A stretch of 49,415 nucleotides of DNA from Collinsella sp. (lineage in GTDB: Bacteria; Actinomycetota; Coriobacteriia; Coriobacteriales; Coriobacteriaceae), in assembly GCA_019419625.1 (NCBI GenBank), contig DXZO01000009.1, positions 1 to 49,415 of the forward strand. Direction: 5' to 3'. The notes under the pieces were generated by a model. That model ran no database searches, was not told the DNA's origin, and saw only the letters and a program-made list of their open reading frames with translations. Both the position numbers and the translations under genes were made by a program. This document shows positions 31,324-42,173 of this stretch, in pieces. Each line of letters starts with the position of its first letter. The stretch's first letter is position 1.

Positions 31324-31770
31324 ATGAGGCAGCGATTTACCTATGACTGCGTTCTCATAAAAGAAGACGATGGTTACTGCGCTAGCTTCCCGCAGATTCC
31401 CGGCGCCTTTGCCGATGGCGATACGCGCGAAGAAGCGATTGCCCATGCCACCGAGGCGCTGATGGCGTTTTTGGCCGACGACCTCAACAACGGTTTGACT
31501 CCGGCAGGGTACGAACGCTCGGCCGAGGTCGTGGCCCTTTCAGTCGAAATCGACCACGAGGACGCTCGGGAAGCGGCGTGCCGAACATTTAAAGACGCAG
31601 CGCTGGACCTCAAAGTCTCCGCTCCGCGGATTACCGCGCTGGTCAAAGCCGGAAAGCTCGATGTTGAACTCGTCGACGGCCGTCGGATGATAACGATAGG
31701 CAGCATCGAGCGCTACGCCGCCCAAGAACGCCACGCCGGCAGGCCAAAGAAGTTCGTCGCAGTCCAATAA
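31324..31770 (+). CDS. hicB: HicB-family antitoxin
   Basis: A protein of 148 residues. The N-terminal half is the degenerate RNase-H-like HicB domain: FTYDCVLIKEDDGYCASFPQ and IPGAFADGDTREEAIAHATE. The C-terminal half contains a small DNA-binding helix-turn-helix or excisionase-like segment (VSAPRITALVKAGKLDVELV, RRMITIGSIERYA). It neutralises HicA and probably represses the operon at the dyad over the -10. ATG at 31324 is chosen for its GGAGG site; an upstream TTG would overlap hicA. Confidence 0.92.
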   Translation: MRQRFTYDCVLIKEDDGYCASFPQIPGAFADGDTREEAIAHATEALMAFLADDLNNGLTPAGYERSAEVVALSVEIDHEDAREAACRTFKDAALDLKVSAPRITALVKAGKLDVELVDGRRMITIGSIERYAAQERHAGRPKKFVAVQ

Positions 31771-31904
31771 CCCCCTCACTTTCACCGACTACTAGAGCCG
31801 CTCACCAAACCAACATGCGCTCTGGGCAAATAGATTGAACGTTTCGTGCGAGAATGCCCCACAGTAAACAAACTTGCACCAGAGCGTAAGGGGCTGGCAT
31901 ACAC

Positions 31905-32648
31905 ATGCAGACGGTCTATCGGGTATACGAGGGAACGCGCGAGCCGCATCGGCTTGCCGTTGAGCGTACGGCCGAGGTGCTCGGCTGTGGCGGTCTGGCC
32001 CTGATCCCGACCGAGACCGTCTATGGTGTCGCTGTGGCAGTTAACGCCTTTTCGGACGCCGTGCCTCAAGATACAAGTGAATTCCCATCGTGGCCGCGCG
32101 ATCCGCAGGCCACCGTCAACGGCGCCGCGGTCCCCGCGCTCGGTACCGGCTATCGTCGTATCTTTACCCTCAAGCAGCGCGAGCTCACCCAAACGGTTGC
32201 CTGGCTGGTCGATGATGCCGAGGCGCTCGACCGCTATGGTGTGGATATCCCTAACGAGGCCCGCGTGCTCGCCCGACGATGCTGGCCGGGCGCCCTGACT
32301 ATCGTGGTCAAGGCGGCCCCCTGCGTGCCGACCTTTATGCGCGCCGACGACGACACGGTGGCACTTCGCGCTTCGGCCTCGCCCGTGGTGCAAGCGCTCA
32401 TCCGCGCCTGCGGCAGCCCTCTTGCCTGCACCAGCGCCAACACGCATGGCGCGCCCGCGCCGGCAAGCTTTGTCACAGTGGAGGAGCGCATCCTGGAGGG
32501 GGTCGATGTGGCCGTCGACGCCGGTGAGACCCCGTGTCGCGACGCCTCGACCATTGTGTCGTTCCAGCACGGCGAACTCCAGATCCTGCGCCAAGGTGCG
32601 CTTCCCGCATCAGAGATCGAACGGGTCCTGTCTGGCCCGATGCAATAG
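31905..32648 (+). CDS. Sua5/YrdC-type L-threonylcarbamoyladenylate synthase
   Basis: A protein of 247 residues that makes threonylcarbamoyl-AMP from threonine, bicarbonate and ATP for the t6A modification of tRNAs decoding ANN codons. Motifs are LIPTETVYG (33-41), the FTLKQRELTQ nucleotide region, RRCWPGALTIV, the VALRASASP strand and LACTSANTHG. About 30 residues (FSDAVPQDTSEFPSWPRDPQ and following) are inserted between PTETVYG and the KQR motif, where most family members have a short loop. It lies downstream of prfA and prmC, a common bacterial order. GTAAGGGG precedes the ATG with long spacing. Confidence 0.9.
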   Translation: MQTVYRVYEGTREPHRLAVERTAEVLGCGGLALIPTETVYGVAVAVNAFSDAVPQDTSEFPSWPRDPQATVNGAAVPALGTGYRRIFTLKQRELTQTVAWLVDDAEALDRYGVDIPNEARVLARRCWPGALTIVVKAAPCVPTFMRADDDTVALRASASPVVQALIRACGSPLACTSANTHGAPAPASFVTVEERILEGVDVAVDAGETPCRDASTIVSFQHGELQILRQGALPASEIERVLSGPMQ

Positions 32649-32661
32649 AAAGGTGTAAGCG

Positions 32662-34203
32662 ATGTCGTTGAATCTGGGCAGCCTGGGCATGGAAGATGCC
32701 TCGTTTAATTTTGGCGGTTCCTACATCATGGCACTCGACTGCGGCACCACCTCGGTACTTGCGACCATCGTCGACGAGTACGGATGCATCGTCGCGCAGG
32801 CACGTCGCAGCGTCAAAACCAGCTTCCCGCGCCCTGGCTGGGTGGAGCAAGACCCCATGGCGGTGCTTGCCAGCCAGATCGCGGTCATGATGGAGGTCCA
32901 GTTTAAGAGCGGCATCCATTCTGACCGCATTGCCGCCATCGGTATCTCCAACCAGCGCGAGACCACGGTGGTGTGGGACCGCATAAGCGGCCAACCCATC
33001 TATAACGCCATCGTGTGGCAATGCCGTCGCACCGCACCTCTGATCGACGAGCTGGTCGAGCAGGGCGCAGAAGAGCTGGTGCGCTCCCGCACGGGGCTTA
33101 CGCTCGACCCGTATTTCTCGGCCTCCAAGGTGCAGTGGATTCTCGATAACGTCGACGGCGCGCGCGAGAGCGCCGCGGCGGGCGACCTTATGTTCGGCAC
33201 CATCGACACGTGGCTCATCTACAATCTCACCGGCGGTCAGGTCTTTGCTACCGACTACACCAATGCCAGCCGCACCGCGCTCTTTAATATCCATGCGCTC
33301 GATTGGGACGACGATCTGCTGGCGCTTTTCGACGTCCCGCGTTCCATGATGCCCGAGGTTCGTTGGAGCTCGGGCGATTACGGCCGCGTTGCGAGCGACA
33401 TCATGACCAACATGCCACCCATCATGGGCGTGGCGGGCGACCAGCAGGCGTCGCTATTCGGCCACTGCTGCTTCCATCCCGGCCAGACCAAAAACACCTA
33501 TGGCACGGGTTGCTTTATGCTCATGAACACCGGCGACGAGATCGTCGAATCCAAGAACGGTCTGGTCTCCACGATCGGTATCGCCGCGGACGGCAAGATC
33601 AGCTATGCGCTCGAGGGTTCTATCTTCGCCGCAGGCTCCACCATGAACTGGCTGCGCAACAACATGGGCATCATCTCGAGCGTGAGCGAGTCCGCGCAAC
33701 TCGCCGCTTCGATCAACGACAACGAGGGCTGCTACTTCGTCCCCGCCTTCGCAGGCCTGGGCGCTCCCTGGTGGGACCCGCATGCTCGCGGTATCGTGTG
33801 CGGCCTGACCGGTGCCTCGAGTCGCGCGACCATTGTGCGTGCGGCCTGCGAGTCCATGGCCTATCAGAGTTATGACGTGCTGCGCGCCATGGAGCAGGAC
33901 GTGGGACTTTCGATTGAGCGCCTGTCCGTCGATGGCGGTGCCTCGCGCAACGAGTTCATCATGCAATTCCAGGCCGATCTGCTGGATATGCCCGTGCTGC
34001 AGTGCGAGACGGTGGAGACCACGGCGATTGGCGCCGCGTACTTGGCGGGCCTTGCCGTCGGCTACTGGGAGGATTTGGAGGAGCTGGAGCAAAACGCTCA
34101 GATCGTCAAAATCTTCCATCCTCATATGTCCGCCGAGCGCCGTGAGAGCAACCTCGCTGGTTGGCGTGATGCCGTCAAGCGTTCGCTCAGCACCGTTCAG
34201 TAG
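32662..34203 (+). CDS. glpK: Glycerol kinase
   Basis: An FGGY-family kinase of 513 residues, matching GlpK: ALDCGTTSVLATIVDE, FPRPGWVEQDPMAVL, AIGISNQRETTVVWDR, TGLTLDPYFSASKVQWILD, VAGDQQASLFGHCCF, GTGCFMLMNTG, FAGLGAPWWDPHARG and LSVDGGASRNEFIMQFQAD. It phosphorylates glycerol at the sn-3 position. The N-terminus is about 20 residues longer than E. coli GlpK; a later ATG (residue 23) directly before ALDCGTTS is an alternative start, but GAAAGG precedes 32662. Glycerol facilitator and dehydrogenase genes are not in the window. Confidence 0.95.
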   Translation: MSLNLGSLGMEDASFNFGGSYIMALDCGTTSVLATIVDEYGCIVAQARRSVKTSFPRPGWVEQDPMAVLASQIAVMMEVQFKSGIHSDRIAAIGISNQRETTVVWDRISGQPIYNAIVWQCRRTAPLIDELVEQGAEELVRSRTGLTLDPYFSASKVQWILDNVDGARESAAAGDLMFGTIDTWLIYNLTGGQVFATDYTNASRTALFNIHALDWDDDLLALFDVPRSMMPEVRWSSGDYGRVASDIMTNMPPIMGVAGDQQASLFGHCCFHPGQTKNTYGTGCFMLMNTGDEIVESKNGLVSTIGIAADGKISYALEGSIFAAGSTMNWLRNNMGIISSVSESAQLAASINDNEGCYFVPAFAGLGAPWWDPHARGIVCGLTGASSRATIVRAACESMAYQSYDVLRAMEQDVGLSIERLSVDGGASRNEFIMQFQADLLDMPVLQCETVETTAIGAAYLAGLAVGYWEDLEELEQNAQIVKIFHPHMSAERRESNLAGWRDAVKRSLSTVQ

Positions 34204-34325
34204 GGTTGCGACGGGGCACTCGATACAACAAACCGTTAAACTTATGCACGGCGCGCGGCAACAACATCGCCATGCGCCTTGTCAGCAAGGCCATCTTCCG
34301 GCCGCAACGAAAGGGGCTTCAACCC

Positions 34326-34973
34326 ATGACCGTCACCTACGATACGTCCCGTGTGACCCTTGTCGATCACCCACTCGTCCAGCACAAGCTGTCGATCTTG
34401 CGCGACAAGAGCACCGGCACCAATCAGTTCCGCCAGCTCGTGCGCGAGCTTGCGCTTTTTGACGGCTACGAGGCCATGCGCGACCTGCCCATGGAGGACG
34501 TCGAGGTCGAGACCCCCATCACCACCGCCACGTTTAAGCAGCTCGCCGGCAAGAAGCTCGCCATCGTTCCCATCCTGCGTGCAGGCCTTGGCATGGTCGA
34601 TGGCATCCTCGACCTGGTGCCCTCCGCTCGCGTGGGCCATATCGGCATGGAGCGCGACGAGGTTACCCACGAGCCGCATGAGTATTACTGCAAGATGCCC
34701 AAGGATATCGACCAGCGCATTTGCCTGGTTGTCGACCCCATGCTGGCCACGGGTGGCTCAGCCGAGATGGCTATCAGCTACCTGCGCGAGCGTGGTGTCA
34801 AGGACATCCGCATGCTGTGCATCGTCGCGGCCCCCGAGGGCCTCAAGTCGCTGACCGAAAAAGATCCCGATGTGCATATCTATACCTGCGCCATCGATGA
34901 CCATCTCAACGAGGCCGCCTACATCGTTCCCGGCCTGGGCGACGCCGGCGACCGCATCTACGGCACGCTCTAG
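34326..34973 (+). CDS. upp: Uracil phosphoribosyltransferase
   Basis: A protein of 215 residues joining uracil and PRPP to UMP in pyrimidine salvage. Motifs: VTLVDHPLVQHKLSILRDK, FRQLVRELALFDGYEA, VPILRAGLGMVDGIL, the PRPP loop DPMLATGGSAEMAI and the C-terminal uracil-binding YIVPGLGDAGDRIYGT. Length is normal (208-215). ATG at 34326 starts the conserved N-terminus and has AAGGGG upstream. It directly precedes the atp operon, an order found in other Gram-positive bacteria. Confidence 0.97.
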   Translation: MTVTYDTSRVTLVDHPLVQHKLSILRDKSTGTNQFRQLVRELALFDGYEAMRDLPMEDVEVETPITTATFKQLAGKKLAIVPILRAGLGMVDGILDLVPSARVGHIGMERDEVTHEPHEYYCKMPKDIDQRICLVVDPMLATGGSAEMAISYLRERGVKDIRMLCIVAAPEGLKSLTEKDPDVHIYTCAIDDHLNEAAYIVPGLGDAGDRIYGTL

Positions 34974-35164
34974 TCGTTGGGCCTTGTCGGCTGCAGTCAC
35001 AAATACGAAGAAATGGTGCGCGCGGGCGAGCAAAAGACGTCCACGCGCACTCCTGTTAACGGACGTTTAGCCCTGAGGGGTTCGAGAAAAACGTATTACC
35101 TACCTGCGGGATAAAGAAGGTCTTAAGAAAACGTACAGCTGCGTATTAACCGATGCTTTTTCGG

Positions 35165-35192
35165 TTGTACTTTAGCGATTGGCTCGTACAAT
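35165..35192 (+). promoter_or_regulatory. Candidate atp operon promoter
   Basis: TTGTAC (35165-35170), 16-base spacer and TACAAT (35187-35192) match sigma-70-type elements at four of six positions in the first and five of six in the second. It lies about 60 bases upstream of the first operon gene. The 190 bases between upp and this site hold no recognisable gene. Confidence 0.5.
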
Positions 35193-35253
35193 AGTCACCA
35201 ATGTTTGGCGGGAACTGTTCTGGGAAGCGTTAAAAAGGAAAGTGAGGACGCCA

Positions 35254-35565
35254 ATGTTTCAGATAGCCGATCTGCTCGCTATCGTTGCAGGCGCCATCGC
35301 GGGCGCGGTCGCCTTTCTTCCCTTTGTCTTTACGCTCAAGCCGGTTCTTGACGATAAACAGAATGCGGACATGCTCAAGGGCATGGTGAGTCTCGCGGTC
35401 TCGGCGATCGCGTTGCTTGTCTTTACCTTGGTTGTGTTTGCGTTGTTCGGAGAGGCATTTCGCATGTTCCTCCTGGGCGAGGCGATCGGCTTCGTGGCCT
35501 TTATGGCCGCCTGCACGGTTCGCGTCGCCAAGGCGCTGCGAGATCCTCATGAGGTCGAAAGGTAA
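35254..35565 (+). CDS. Small membrane protein at the atp operon start (AtpI-like position)
   Basis: A protein of 103 residues with three or four predicted membrane helices (LLAIVAGAIAGAVAFLPFVF, MVSLAVSAIALLVFTLVVFA, EAIGFVAFMAACTV). Sequence is not clearly AtpI, but position directly before atpB matches AtpI (assembly or Mg transport factor). ATG at 35254 has GAGGA seven bases upstream; a TTG at 35179 would overlap the promoter. It ends 3 bases before atpB. Confidence 0.7.
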   Translation: MFQIADLLAIVAGAIAGAVAFLPFVFTLKPVLDDKQNADMLKGMVSLAVSAIALLVFTLVVFALFGEAFRMFLLGEAIGFVAFMAACTVRVAKALRDPHEVER

Positions 35566-35568
35566 GTC

Positions 35569-36372
35569 GTGGAAATTTTTGAAAAGCTGCCTGATGAGAT
35601 TAATCATCTGGTCAGCGAGTTCAGCTCCACCCCTGTCGTGGGCGATCTGAGCTGCGGCATCACGCAGTACTCATTTTGGCTGATCGTCTCCACGATCGTG
35701 CTCCTGATCGTCCTGGCCGTGTTCAAGAAGAAGCAGACCCTGGTTCCCAAGGGCTTCTTCGTCAACGGTTTCGAGTACATCATCGAGTACGTCGAGAACG
35801 ATATCGGCAAGGGCGTCGTGGGTGAGAACTGGAAGAAGCACTTCCCGTTCCTGTGCTCGCTTTTCCTGTTCATCCTGATCAATAACATGATCGGCCTGAT
35901 CCCGGGAATGAAGCCCGGCACCGGTGCAATCGGCTCCACCGCCGCGCTCGCCATCTTCGCCTTCGTGTACTTCATCTACTACGGATGCAAGGCTCACGGC
36001 GTGATCGGCTACATCAAGAGCCTCGCCCCGCAGGGCGTGAGCTTCCCGATGAACGTGCTCGTGTGGGTCGTCGAGCTTTTCTCGACCTTCCTGCGCCTCA
36101 TCACGCTCGCCGTCCGTCTGTTCTGCAACATGTTTGCAGGACACGTGGTCATGGGCTCGTTCGCCATCATGGCGAGCATGTTCATGCAGCCGCTGCTTCA
36201 GCAGGTTTCCGCGGCTCACGCCGTCGGCGCCTTGCCTTCGCTGGCCTGGCTTGCCATCCTCATCCTGATCTATGCGATCGAGCTTGTGGTCGGCGCCATC
36301 CAGGCTTACGTCTTCACGGTCCTTACCGCCGTGTATGTCTCCGAGGCAGAGGAGGTCGCGGAGGAGGAGTAA
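35569..36372 (+). CDS. atpB: ATP synthase F0 subunit a
   Basis: A protein of 267 residues with five or six membrane helices. The conserved helix FLRLITLAVRLFCNMFAGHVV holds the essential Arg next to the c-ring, and IELVVGAIQAYVFTVLTAVYV is the last helix. The N-terminus (LPDEINHLVSEFSSTPVVGD) lies outside. It forms the proton half-channels with the c-ring. GTG at 35569 is the start, with GAAAGG upstream. Confidence 0.96.
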   Translation: MEIFEKLPDEINHLVSEFSSTPVVGDLSCGITQYSFWLIVSTIVLLIVLAVFKKKQTLVPKGFFVNGFEYIIEYVENDIGKGVVGENWKKHFPFLCSLFLFILINNMIGLIPGMKPGTGAIGSTAALAIFAFVYFIYYGCKAHGVIGYIKSLAPQGVSFPMNVLVWVVELFSTFLRLITLAVRLFCNMFAGHVVMGSFAIMASMFMQPLLQQVSAAHAVGALPSLAWLAILILIYAIELVVGAIQAYVFTVLTAVYVSEAEEVAEEE

Positions 36373-36496
36373 TCTTCCGTTCGCGCCTCAAAGGTAAGGC
36401 AATTCGTTAAACCGCCGGTGCCCGTACCCATGGAGCCCGGCAGTTATAAAAAGGTTATCCTGCGTGAAATAAGACACGCACGACAAAGGAGGAATC

Positions 36497-36691
36497 GTGG
36501 GAGTTATCGGTTACGGTCTCGGTGTTATCGGCGCTGGTCTTGCTATCGGCCTGTCTGCTCTGGGTGCTACGGGTGCTATGGCCCGTCAGCCTGAGGTCCA
36601 GGGCCGCGTGTTCACCGTCTTCATCATGGGCTCCGCCTTCGGCGAGGCTCTGGCTCTGATCGGCTTCGTTGTCGCGCTGATCGTTAAATAG
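36497..36691 (+). CDS. atpE: ATP synthase F0 subunit c
   Basis: A 64-residue hairpin of two membrane helices: YGLGVIGAGLAIGLSALGAT, the polar loop ARQPEVQGR and the second helix FIMGSAFGEALALIGFVVAL with the ion-carrying Glu. The residue after Glu is Ala, not Ser or Thr as in many sodium-type rings, favouring protons (inference). The protein is short (family 70-90) because the N-terminal lead is missing. GTG at 36497 follows AAAGGAGG. Confidence 0.95.
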   Translation: MGVIGYGLGVIGAGLAIGLSALGATGAMARQPEVQGRVFTVFIMGSAFGEALALIGFVVALIVK

Positions 36692-36706
36692 CACGGAGCG
36701 TCAAGT

Positions 36707-37309
36707 ATGAATCTTTCATCCCAGAAGAGCGCGATCGCACTCTCCGCGTCTGCGGCCGCGCTGCTCATGCCGGTTTCCGCGTTCGCCGAGGACGGCGCTG
36801 CCGGTGCGGACATCCTCATCCCTAAGATGGCGGAGTTCATCCCGGCGCTTATCGCTTTCCTGATTATCTGGATCGTGCTGGCCAAGGTCGCCCTGCCGGG
36901 CATCATGAAAACCATGGAGGAGCGCGGCAAGAAGATCGAGGAGAGCCTCGACGAGGCCGAGAAGACCAAGCAGGAGGCTATCGCCAAGCGCGCTGAGTCC
37001 GACTCGATCGTCACCGACGCCCGTCGTCAGGCTGCCGACATCGTTCTCGAGGCCCGTAAGGACGCCGAGTCCGAGCGCGCCCGTATCATCGAGGCTGCTC
37101 ACAAGGAGGCCGAGGAGATCATCGCCAAGGCCCATACGACCGTCGAGGACGAGCGCAAGTCCATCTACGCCGGTGCCGCGAGTTCCATCGCCGACCTGTC
37201 CGTTGCCGTCGCCACCAAGATCGTGGGCGAGGCACTCGAGGACGAGTCCGAGCAGAAGAAGCTCATCGAGCGCTACATCCAGGAAGCAGGTAGCCTGAAT
37301 GCCGACTAG
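36707..37309 (+). CDS. atpF: ATP synthase F0 subunit b
   Basis: A protein of 200 residues. An N-terminal signal-like segment (residues 8-26, ALSASAAALLMPVSAFAED) precedes the single membrane helix (FIPALIAFLIIWIVLAKVAL) and the long charged dimerising coiled coil (about 70-165). It is the peripheral stalk joining F0 to delta and F1. The extra N-terminal hydrophobic region is longer than in E. coli (156 residues) and may be cleaved. Its end overlaps atpH by 11 bases. Confidence 0.95.
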   Translation: MNLSSQKSAIALSASAAALLMPVSAFAEDGAAGADILIPKMAEFIPALIAFLIIWIVLAKVALPGIMKTMEERGKKIEESLDEAEKTKQEAIAKRAESDSIVTDARRQAADIVLEARKDAESERARIIEAAHKEAEEIIAKAHTTVEDERKSIYAGAASSIADLSVAVATKIVGEALEDESEQKKLIERYIQEAGSLNAD

Positions 37310-37775
37310 CCGCTATCAGGACAAGGTGCTCGAGACCTACGCGCGCTCCCTTCTGGAAGCCGCTAAGGCCGAGAACCATGTGTTCGAGGACCTCGAGATG
37401 ATCGAGCGCCTGGCTAGCGCCAGCCCCGAGATCATCGCCGTGCTCGACACCATGTCCAAGCGCGACCAGCTCGACCTTCTTCCCAAGGTGGCAGCTGCCT
37501 TTAAGTATGTTGCCGAGGAAGACGAGGATGTAGTGGGCGTGACCGTCACCACGGCGATCCCGCTCGACGACGAGCTGCGTCAAACCATCACTAAGAAATG
37601 CGAGCAGGACTTCGGCCGCAAGGTATTCCTTATCGAGCAGGTCGACCCGTCTATCGTGGGCGGCCTGGTGCTCGAGGCCCGCGGCGAGCGTCGTGACATT
37701 TCCGTCAAGACGCAGCTGCGCATCGCGCAGGAGACCCTCGCAAACTCTGCTAATTCGTACGGAGGTGAAGCCTAA
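37299..37775 (+). CDS. atpH: ATP synthase F1 subunit delta
   Basis: A protein of 158 residues. The N-terminal six-helix bundle (YARSLLEAAKAENHVFEDLE) binds alpha, and the C-terminal VDPSIVGGLVLEARGERRD segment is the family hallmark. It joins the b stalk to the F1 head. Start overlaps atpF, and the stop overlaps the atpA ATG in TAATG. Confidence 0.95.
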   Translation: MPTSRYQDKVLETYARSLLEAAKAENHVFEDLEMIERLASASPEIIAVLDTMSKRDQLDLLPKVAAAFKYVAEEDEDVVGVTVTTAIPLDDELRQTITKKCEQDFGRKVFLIEQVDPSIVGGLVLEARGERRDISVKTQLRIAQETLANSANSYGGEA

Positions 37776-39373
37776 TGTCCGAAACCCTCAATGCCCAGGA
37801 TATCGCCAAGAAACTGCAGGAGCAGCTCACGAGCCTCTCCGCGACGGTCGATACGCATGAGGTTTCAACGGTCGACGAGGTAGGCGACGGCATCGCGCGC
37901 GTCTCCGGCCTCAAGAGCGCCATGGCAGGCGAGCTTCTGGAGTTCAAGAGCTCCGATACCGGTGAGACCGTCTTCGGCCTTGCCCAGAACCTTGACCGTG
38001 ACGAGGTCGGCGCCGTTCTGTTCGGTGCCGTCGACTCCATCAAGGAAGGCGACGAGTGCCGCACCACTGGCCGCATTATGGATATTCCCGTGAGCCGTGC
38101 CATGCTCGGCCGCGTCGTCAATCCACTCGGCCAACCTATCGACGGTTTGGGTGACATTGTCGCCACGCATCGTCGTCCTATCGAGTTCAAGGCCCCCGGC
38201 GTCATCGACCGTACCCCGGTGTGCGAGCCGGTTCAGACCGGTCTGCTCGCTATCGACTCCATGGTGCCTATCGGCCGCGGCCAGCGTGAGCTCATCATCG
38301 GCGACCGTAAGACCGGTAAGACCGCCATCGCCATCGACGCTATCCTCAACCAGCGCGGCAAGGGCATGGTCTGCATCTATGTCGCCATCGGCCAGAAGGC
38401 CTCCACGGTTGCCAACATCCGCGAGACCCTCGCTCAGCACGGTGCGCTCGAATACACCATCATCGTTTCGGCAACCGCTGCCGATTCCGCCCCTATGCAG
38501 TACATCGCGCCTATGGCCGGTGCCGCTATCGGCGAGTTCTTCATGTACAACGGCGAGGACGGCAAGCCCGCCAGCGAGACCAACCCCGGCGGCCACGTGC
38601 TCGTCATCTACGACGACCTGTCCAAGCAGGCTGTGGCCTACCGTCAGATGTCGCTGACGCTGCATCGTCCGCCCGGACGCGAGGCCTATCCTGGCGACAT
38701 CTTCTACCTGCACTCTCGTCTGCTCGAGCGTGCAGTCAAGATGTCCAAGAAGAACGGTTATGGCTCCATGACGGCTCTTCCGATCATCGAGACCCAGGAC
38801 GGCGACGTCTCGGCCTACATTCCGACCAACGTCATTTCCATTACCGATGGTCAGATCTACCTGCAGTCCGAGCTCTTCTTCCAGGGCCAGCGCCCGGCAG
38901 TCGACGTGGGCATCTCCGTGTCCCGCGTCGGTGGCGACGCACAAACCAAGGCCATGAAGCAGGTCGCCGGCAACCTCCGTCTGGACCTCGCTTCCTATCA
39001 GGAGCTCGCTGGCTTTACGCAGTTCGGCTCCGACCTCGACGAGGCTACTCAGAAGCAGCTTACCCATGGTGCTCGCATGACCGAGCTCCTGAAGCAGCCG
39101 CGTTACAAGCCGTTTGAGGTTGGCGAGCAGATCGTTACGCTGTTCGCTGGCAACGAGGGCTTCCTGGATGACCTGGAGATCGCCGACGTGCTGCCCTTCC
39201 GTGCCGAGCTCATCGAGTACATGGACAATGGCTTTGGTTCGCTGCTCGACAAGGTTCGCGCCAAGAAGATCGACGATGACACCAAGGCTGAGCTCCTGCG
39301 CGTCATCGGTGACTTCAAGCAGCAGTTCATGGCCAAGCACCATGCCGATACGACTGGATCAGAGGAGAACTAA
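37775..39373 (+). CDS. atpA: ATP synthase F1 subunit alpha
   Basis: A protein of 532 residues. Walker A GDRKTGKTAIAIDAILNQ, KTVCIYVAIGQK-like MVCIYVAIGQKAS, VIYDDLSKQAVAYRQMSLTL and the LLLRRPPGREAYPGD-type HRPPGREAYPGDIFYLHSRL are visible. It binds non-catalytic nucleotides in the F1 hexamer. The first 25 residues bind delta. Coupled to atpH by TAATG. The 532 residues are slightly longer than E. coli AtpA (513), mostly at the C-terminus. Confidence 0.97.
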   Translation: MSETLNAQDIAKKLQEQLTSLSATVDTHEVSTVDEVGDGIARVSGLKSAMAGELLEFKSSDTGETVFGLAQNLDRDEVGAVLFGAVDSIKEGDECRTTGRIMDIPVSRAMLGRVVNPLGQPIDGLGDIVATHRRPIEFKAPGVIDRTPVCEPVQTGLLAIDSMVPIGRGQRELIIGDRKTGKTAIAIDAILNQRGKGMVCIYVAIGQKASTVANIRETLAQHGALEYTIIVSATAADSAPMQYIAPMAGAAIGEFFMYNGEDGKPASETNPGGHVLVIYDDLSKQAVAYRQMSLTLHRPPGREAYPGDIFYLHSRLLERAVKMSKKNGYGSMTALPIIETQDGDVSAYIPTNVISITDGQIYLQSELFFQGQRPAVDVGISVSRVGGDAQTKAMKQVAGNLRLDLASYQELAGFTQFGSDLDEATQKQLTHGARMTELLKQPRYKPFEVGEQIVTLFAGNEGFLDDLEIADVLPFRAELIEYMDNGFGSLLDKVRAKKIDDDTKAELLRVIGDFKQQFMAKHHADTTGSEEN

Positions 39374-39378
39374 GCCCT

Positions 39379-40286
39379 ATGGCCAACCTTCGCGACATTA
39401 AGAAGCGAATCTCCTCGGTTACCACGACCAAGCAGATCACGCGCACGATGGAGATGGTCTCTACGGCCAAGATCCGTCGTGCCCTCGATCGCTCCAAGCA
39501 GGCCGAGCCCTATAAGGAGGCGCTGACCGACGTCATGTTGACGGTCGCCGGCGACGCCTCCTGTTCGGGCACCGATCCCATGCTGCAGAAGCATGAGAGC
39601 GTCAAGCATGGCCTGATTGTCGTTATTGCCTCGGACCGCGGCCTTGCCGGCGGTTTCAATACGACGGTGGAGCGCACGGCCGAAAAGCTCGCCGCTTCTT
39701 GGGCGAACGATGGCATCGAGTGCGAGATCATTGCGTGCGGACGTAAGCCGGCCACGTATTTCCGCGACCGCGCAAACGTCGTCATGCACTTTGAGGGCAA
39801 TTCCTCCGAGCCCGATTTCAATCAGGCTCGCATGATTTCCTCTCATATCTGCGATGCGTATCGTGCCGGTGAGCTTGACCGTGTCGAGCTTGTCTATCAC
39901 CACGCCAAGAACCGCGTGGATCAGGAGCTTCGCGTCGAGCACTTGCTGCCGCTCGATCCCGAGATGATCGCTATGGCCCACGGTCCGCGTAAGAACGAGA
40001 CCGACGCCCCTAAGCGCATCTCGTCCACGTTCGAGTTCGTGCCCTCTCCCGAGCATGTTCTCGGCAAGCTTGTGCCGTCTTATATCCTGACGGTCATCTA
40101 CCAGGCCCTGATCGATTCGGCGGCTGCCGAGCAGGGTGCACGCCGCAAGGCCATGCACTCCGCGACGGAAAACGCCACCGCGATCATCTCGACCCTTACC
40201 CGCACGTATAGTCGCGTGCGCCAGGCTTCGATCACGACCGAGATTAACGAGATCGTCGGCGGAGCCTCAGCATTGGAGGAACAGTA

Positions 40287-40287
<1 letters not shown>
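39379..40287 (+). CDS. atpG: ATP synthase F1 subunit gamma
   Basis: A protein of 302 residues. N-terminal RDIKKRISSVTTTKQITRTM and MVSTAKIRRAL, and C-terminal SEH-like RRKAMHSATENATAIISTL and ASITTEINEIVGGASAL, form the central rotor coiled coil. The middle (SDRGLAGGFN) is the Rossmann-like domain. Its stop overlaps the atpD start in TAATG. Confidence 0.97.
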
Positions 40288-41741
<1,454 letters not shown>

Positions 41742-41744
41742 GTT

Positions 41745-42137
41745 ATGCGTATCCGCATCGTGTGCCCCGTGAGCTGCGCCTATGAGGGCGACGCTGCGTT
41801 TGTGTCGATTCCGTCCACCGATGGCGAGTTTGGCGTTCTGCCTGCTCACTCCAGCGAAATCTGCACGATCGATCGCGGTTACGTTCGCGTTTCCGATAAG
41901 GCCATGGGCACTGTCGACCACACGTTTGCCGTGGCCGGCGGCTATGCCCAGGTTGCGGACGATGTCGTGACCGTCCTCGCCGAGCGCGCTTGCGATTTGG
42001 CGACCGTCGACGCCGACAAGGTTAAAGCTGATATTCAAGGTTTTGAAGAGAAGCTGGGTAATTTGTCGGAGGATGATGCACGCCGCGCCTACCTCTATAA
42101 TGAAATCGCATGGTGTAAGCTCAAGCTTGCCCAATAG
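41745..42137 (+). CDS. atpC: ATP synthase F1 subunit epsilon
   Basis: A protein of 130 residues. The N-terminal beta sandwich (VCPVSCAYEGDAAFVSIPST, DGEFGVLPAHS, FAVAGGYAQVADDVVTVLAE) and C-terminal two-helix part (DKVKADIQGFEEKLGNL) are visible. It contacts gamma and the c-ring and can inhibit hydrolysis. Last gene of the operon, three bases after atpD. Confidence 0.95.
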   Translation: MRIRIVCPVSCAYEGDAAFVSIPSTDGEFGVLPAHSSEICTIDRGYVRVSDKAMGTVDHTFAVAGGYAQVADDVVTVLAERACDLATVDADKVKADIQGFEEKLGNLSEDDARRAYLYNEIAWCKLKLAQ

Positions 42138-42173
42138 TCAAACGCTTTAGCGTTCGACCATTTGCGAACACAT

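Noticed and set aside
34974..35164. Riboswitch or small RNA between upp and the atp operon
   Set aside because: No strong stem or known aptamer pattern could be recognised; only a candidate promoter is supported.
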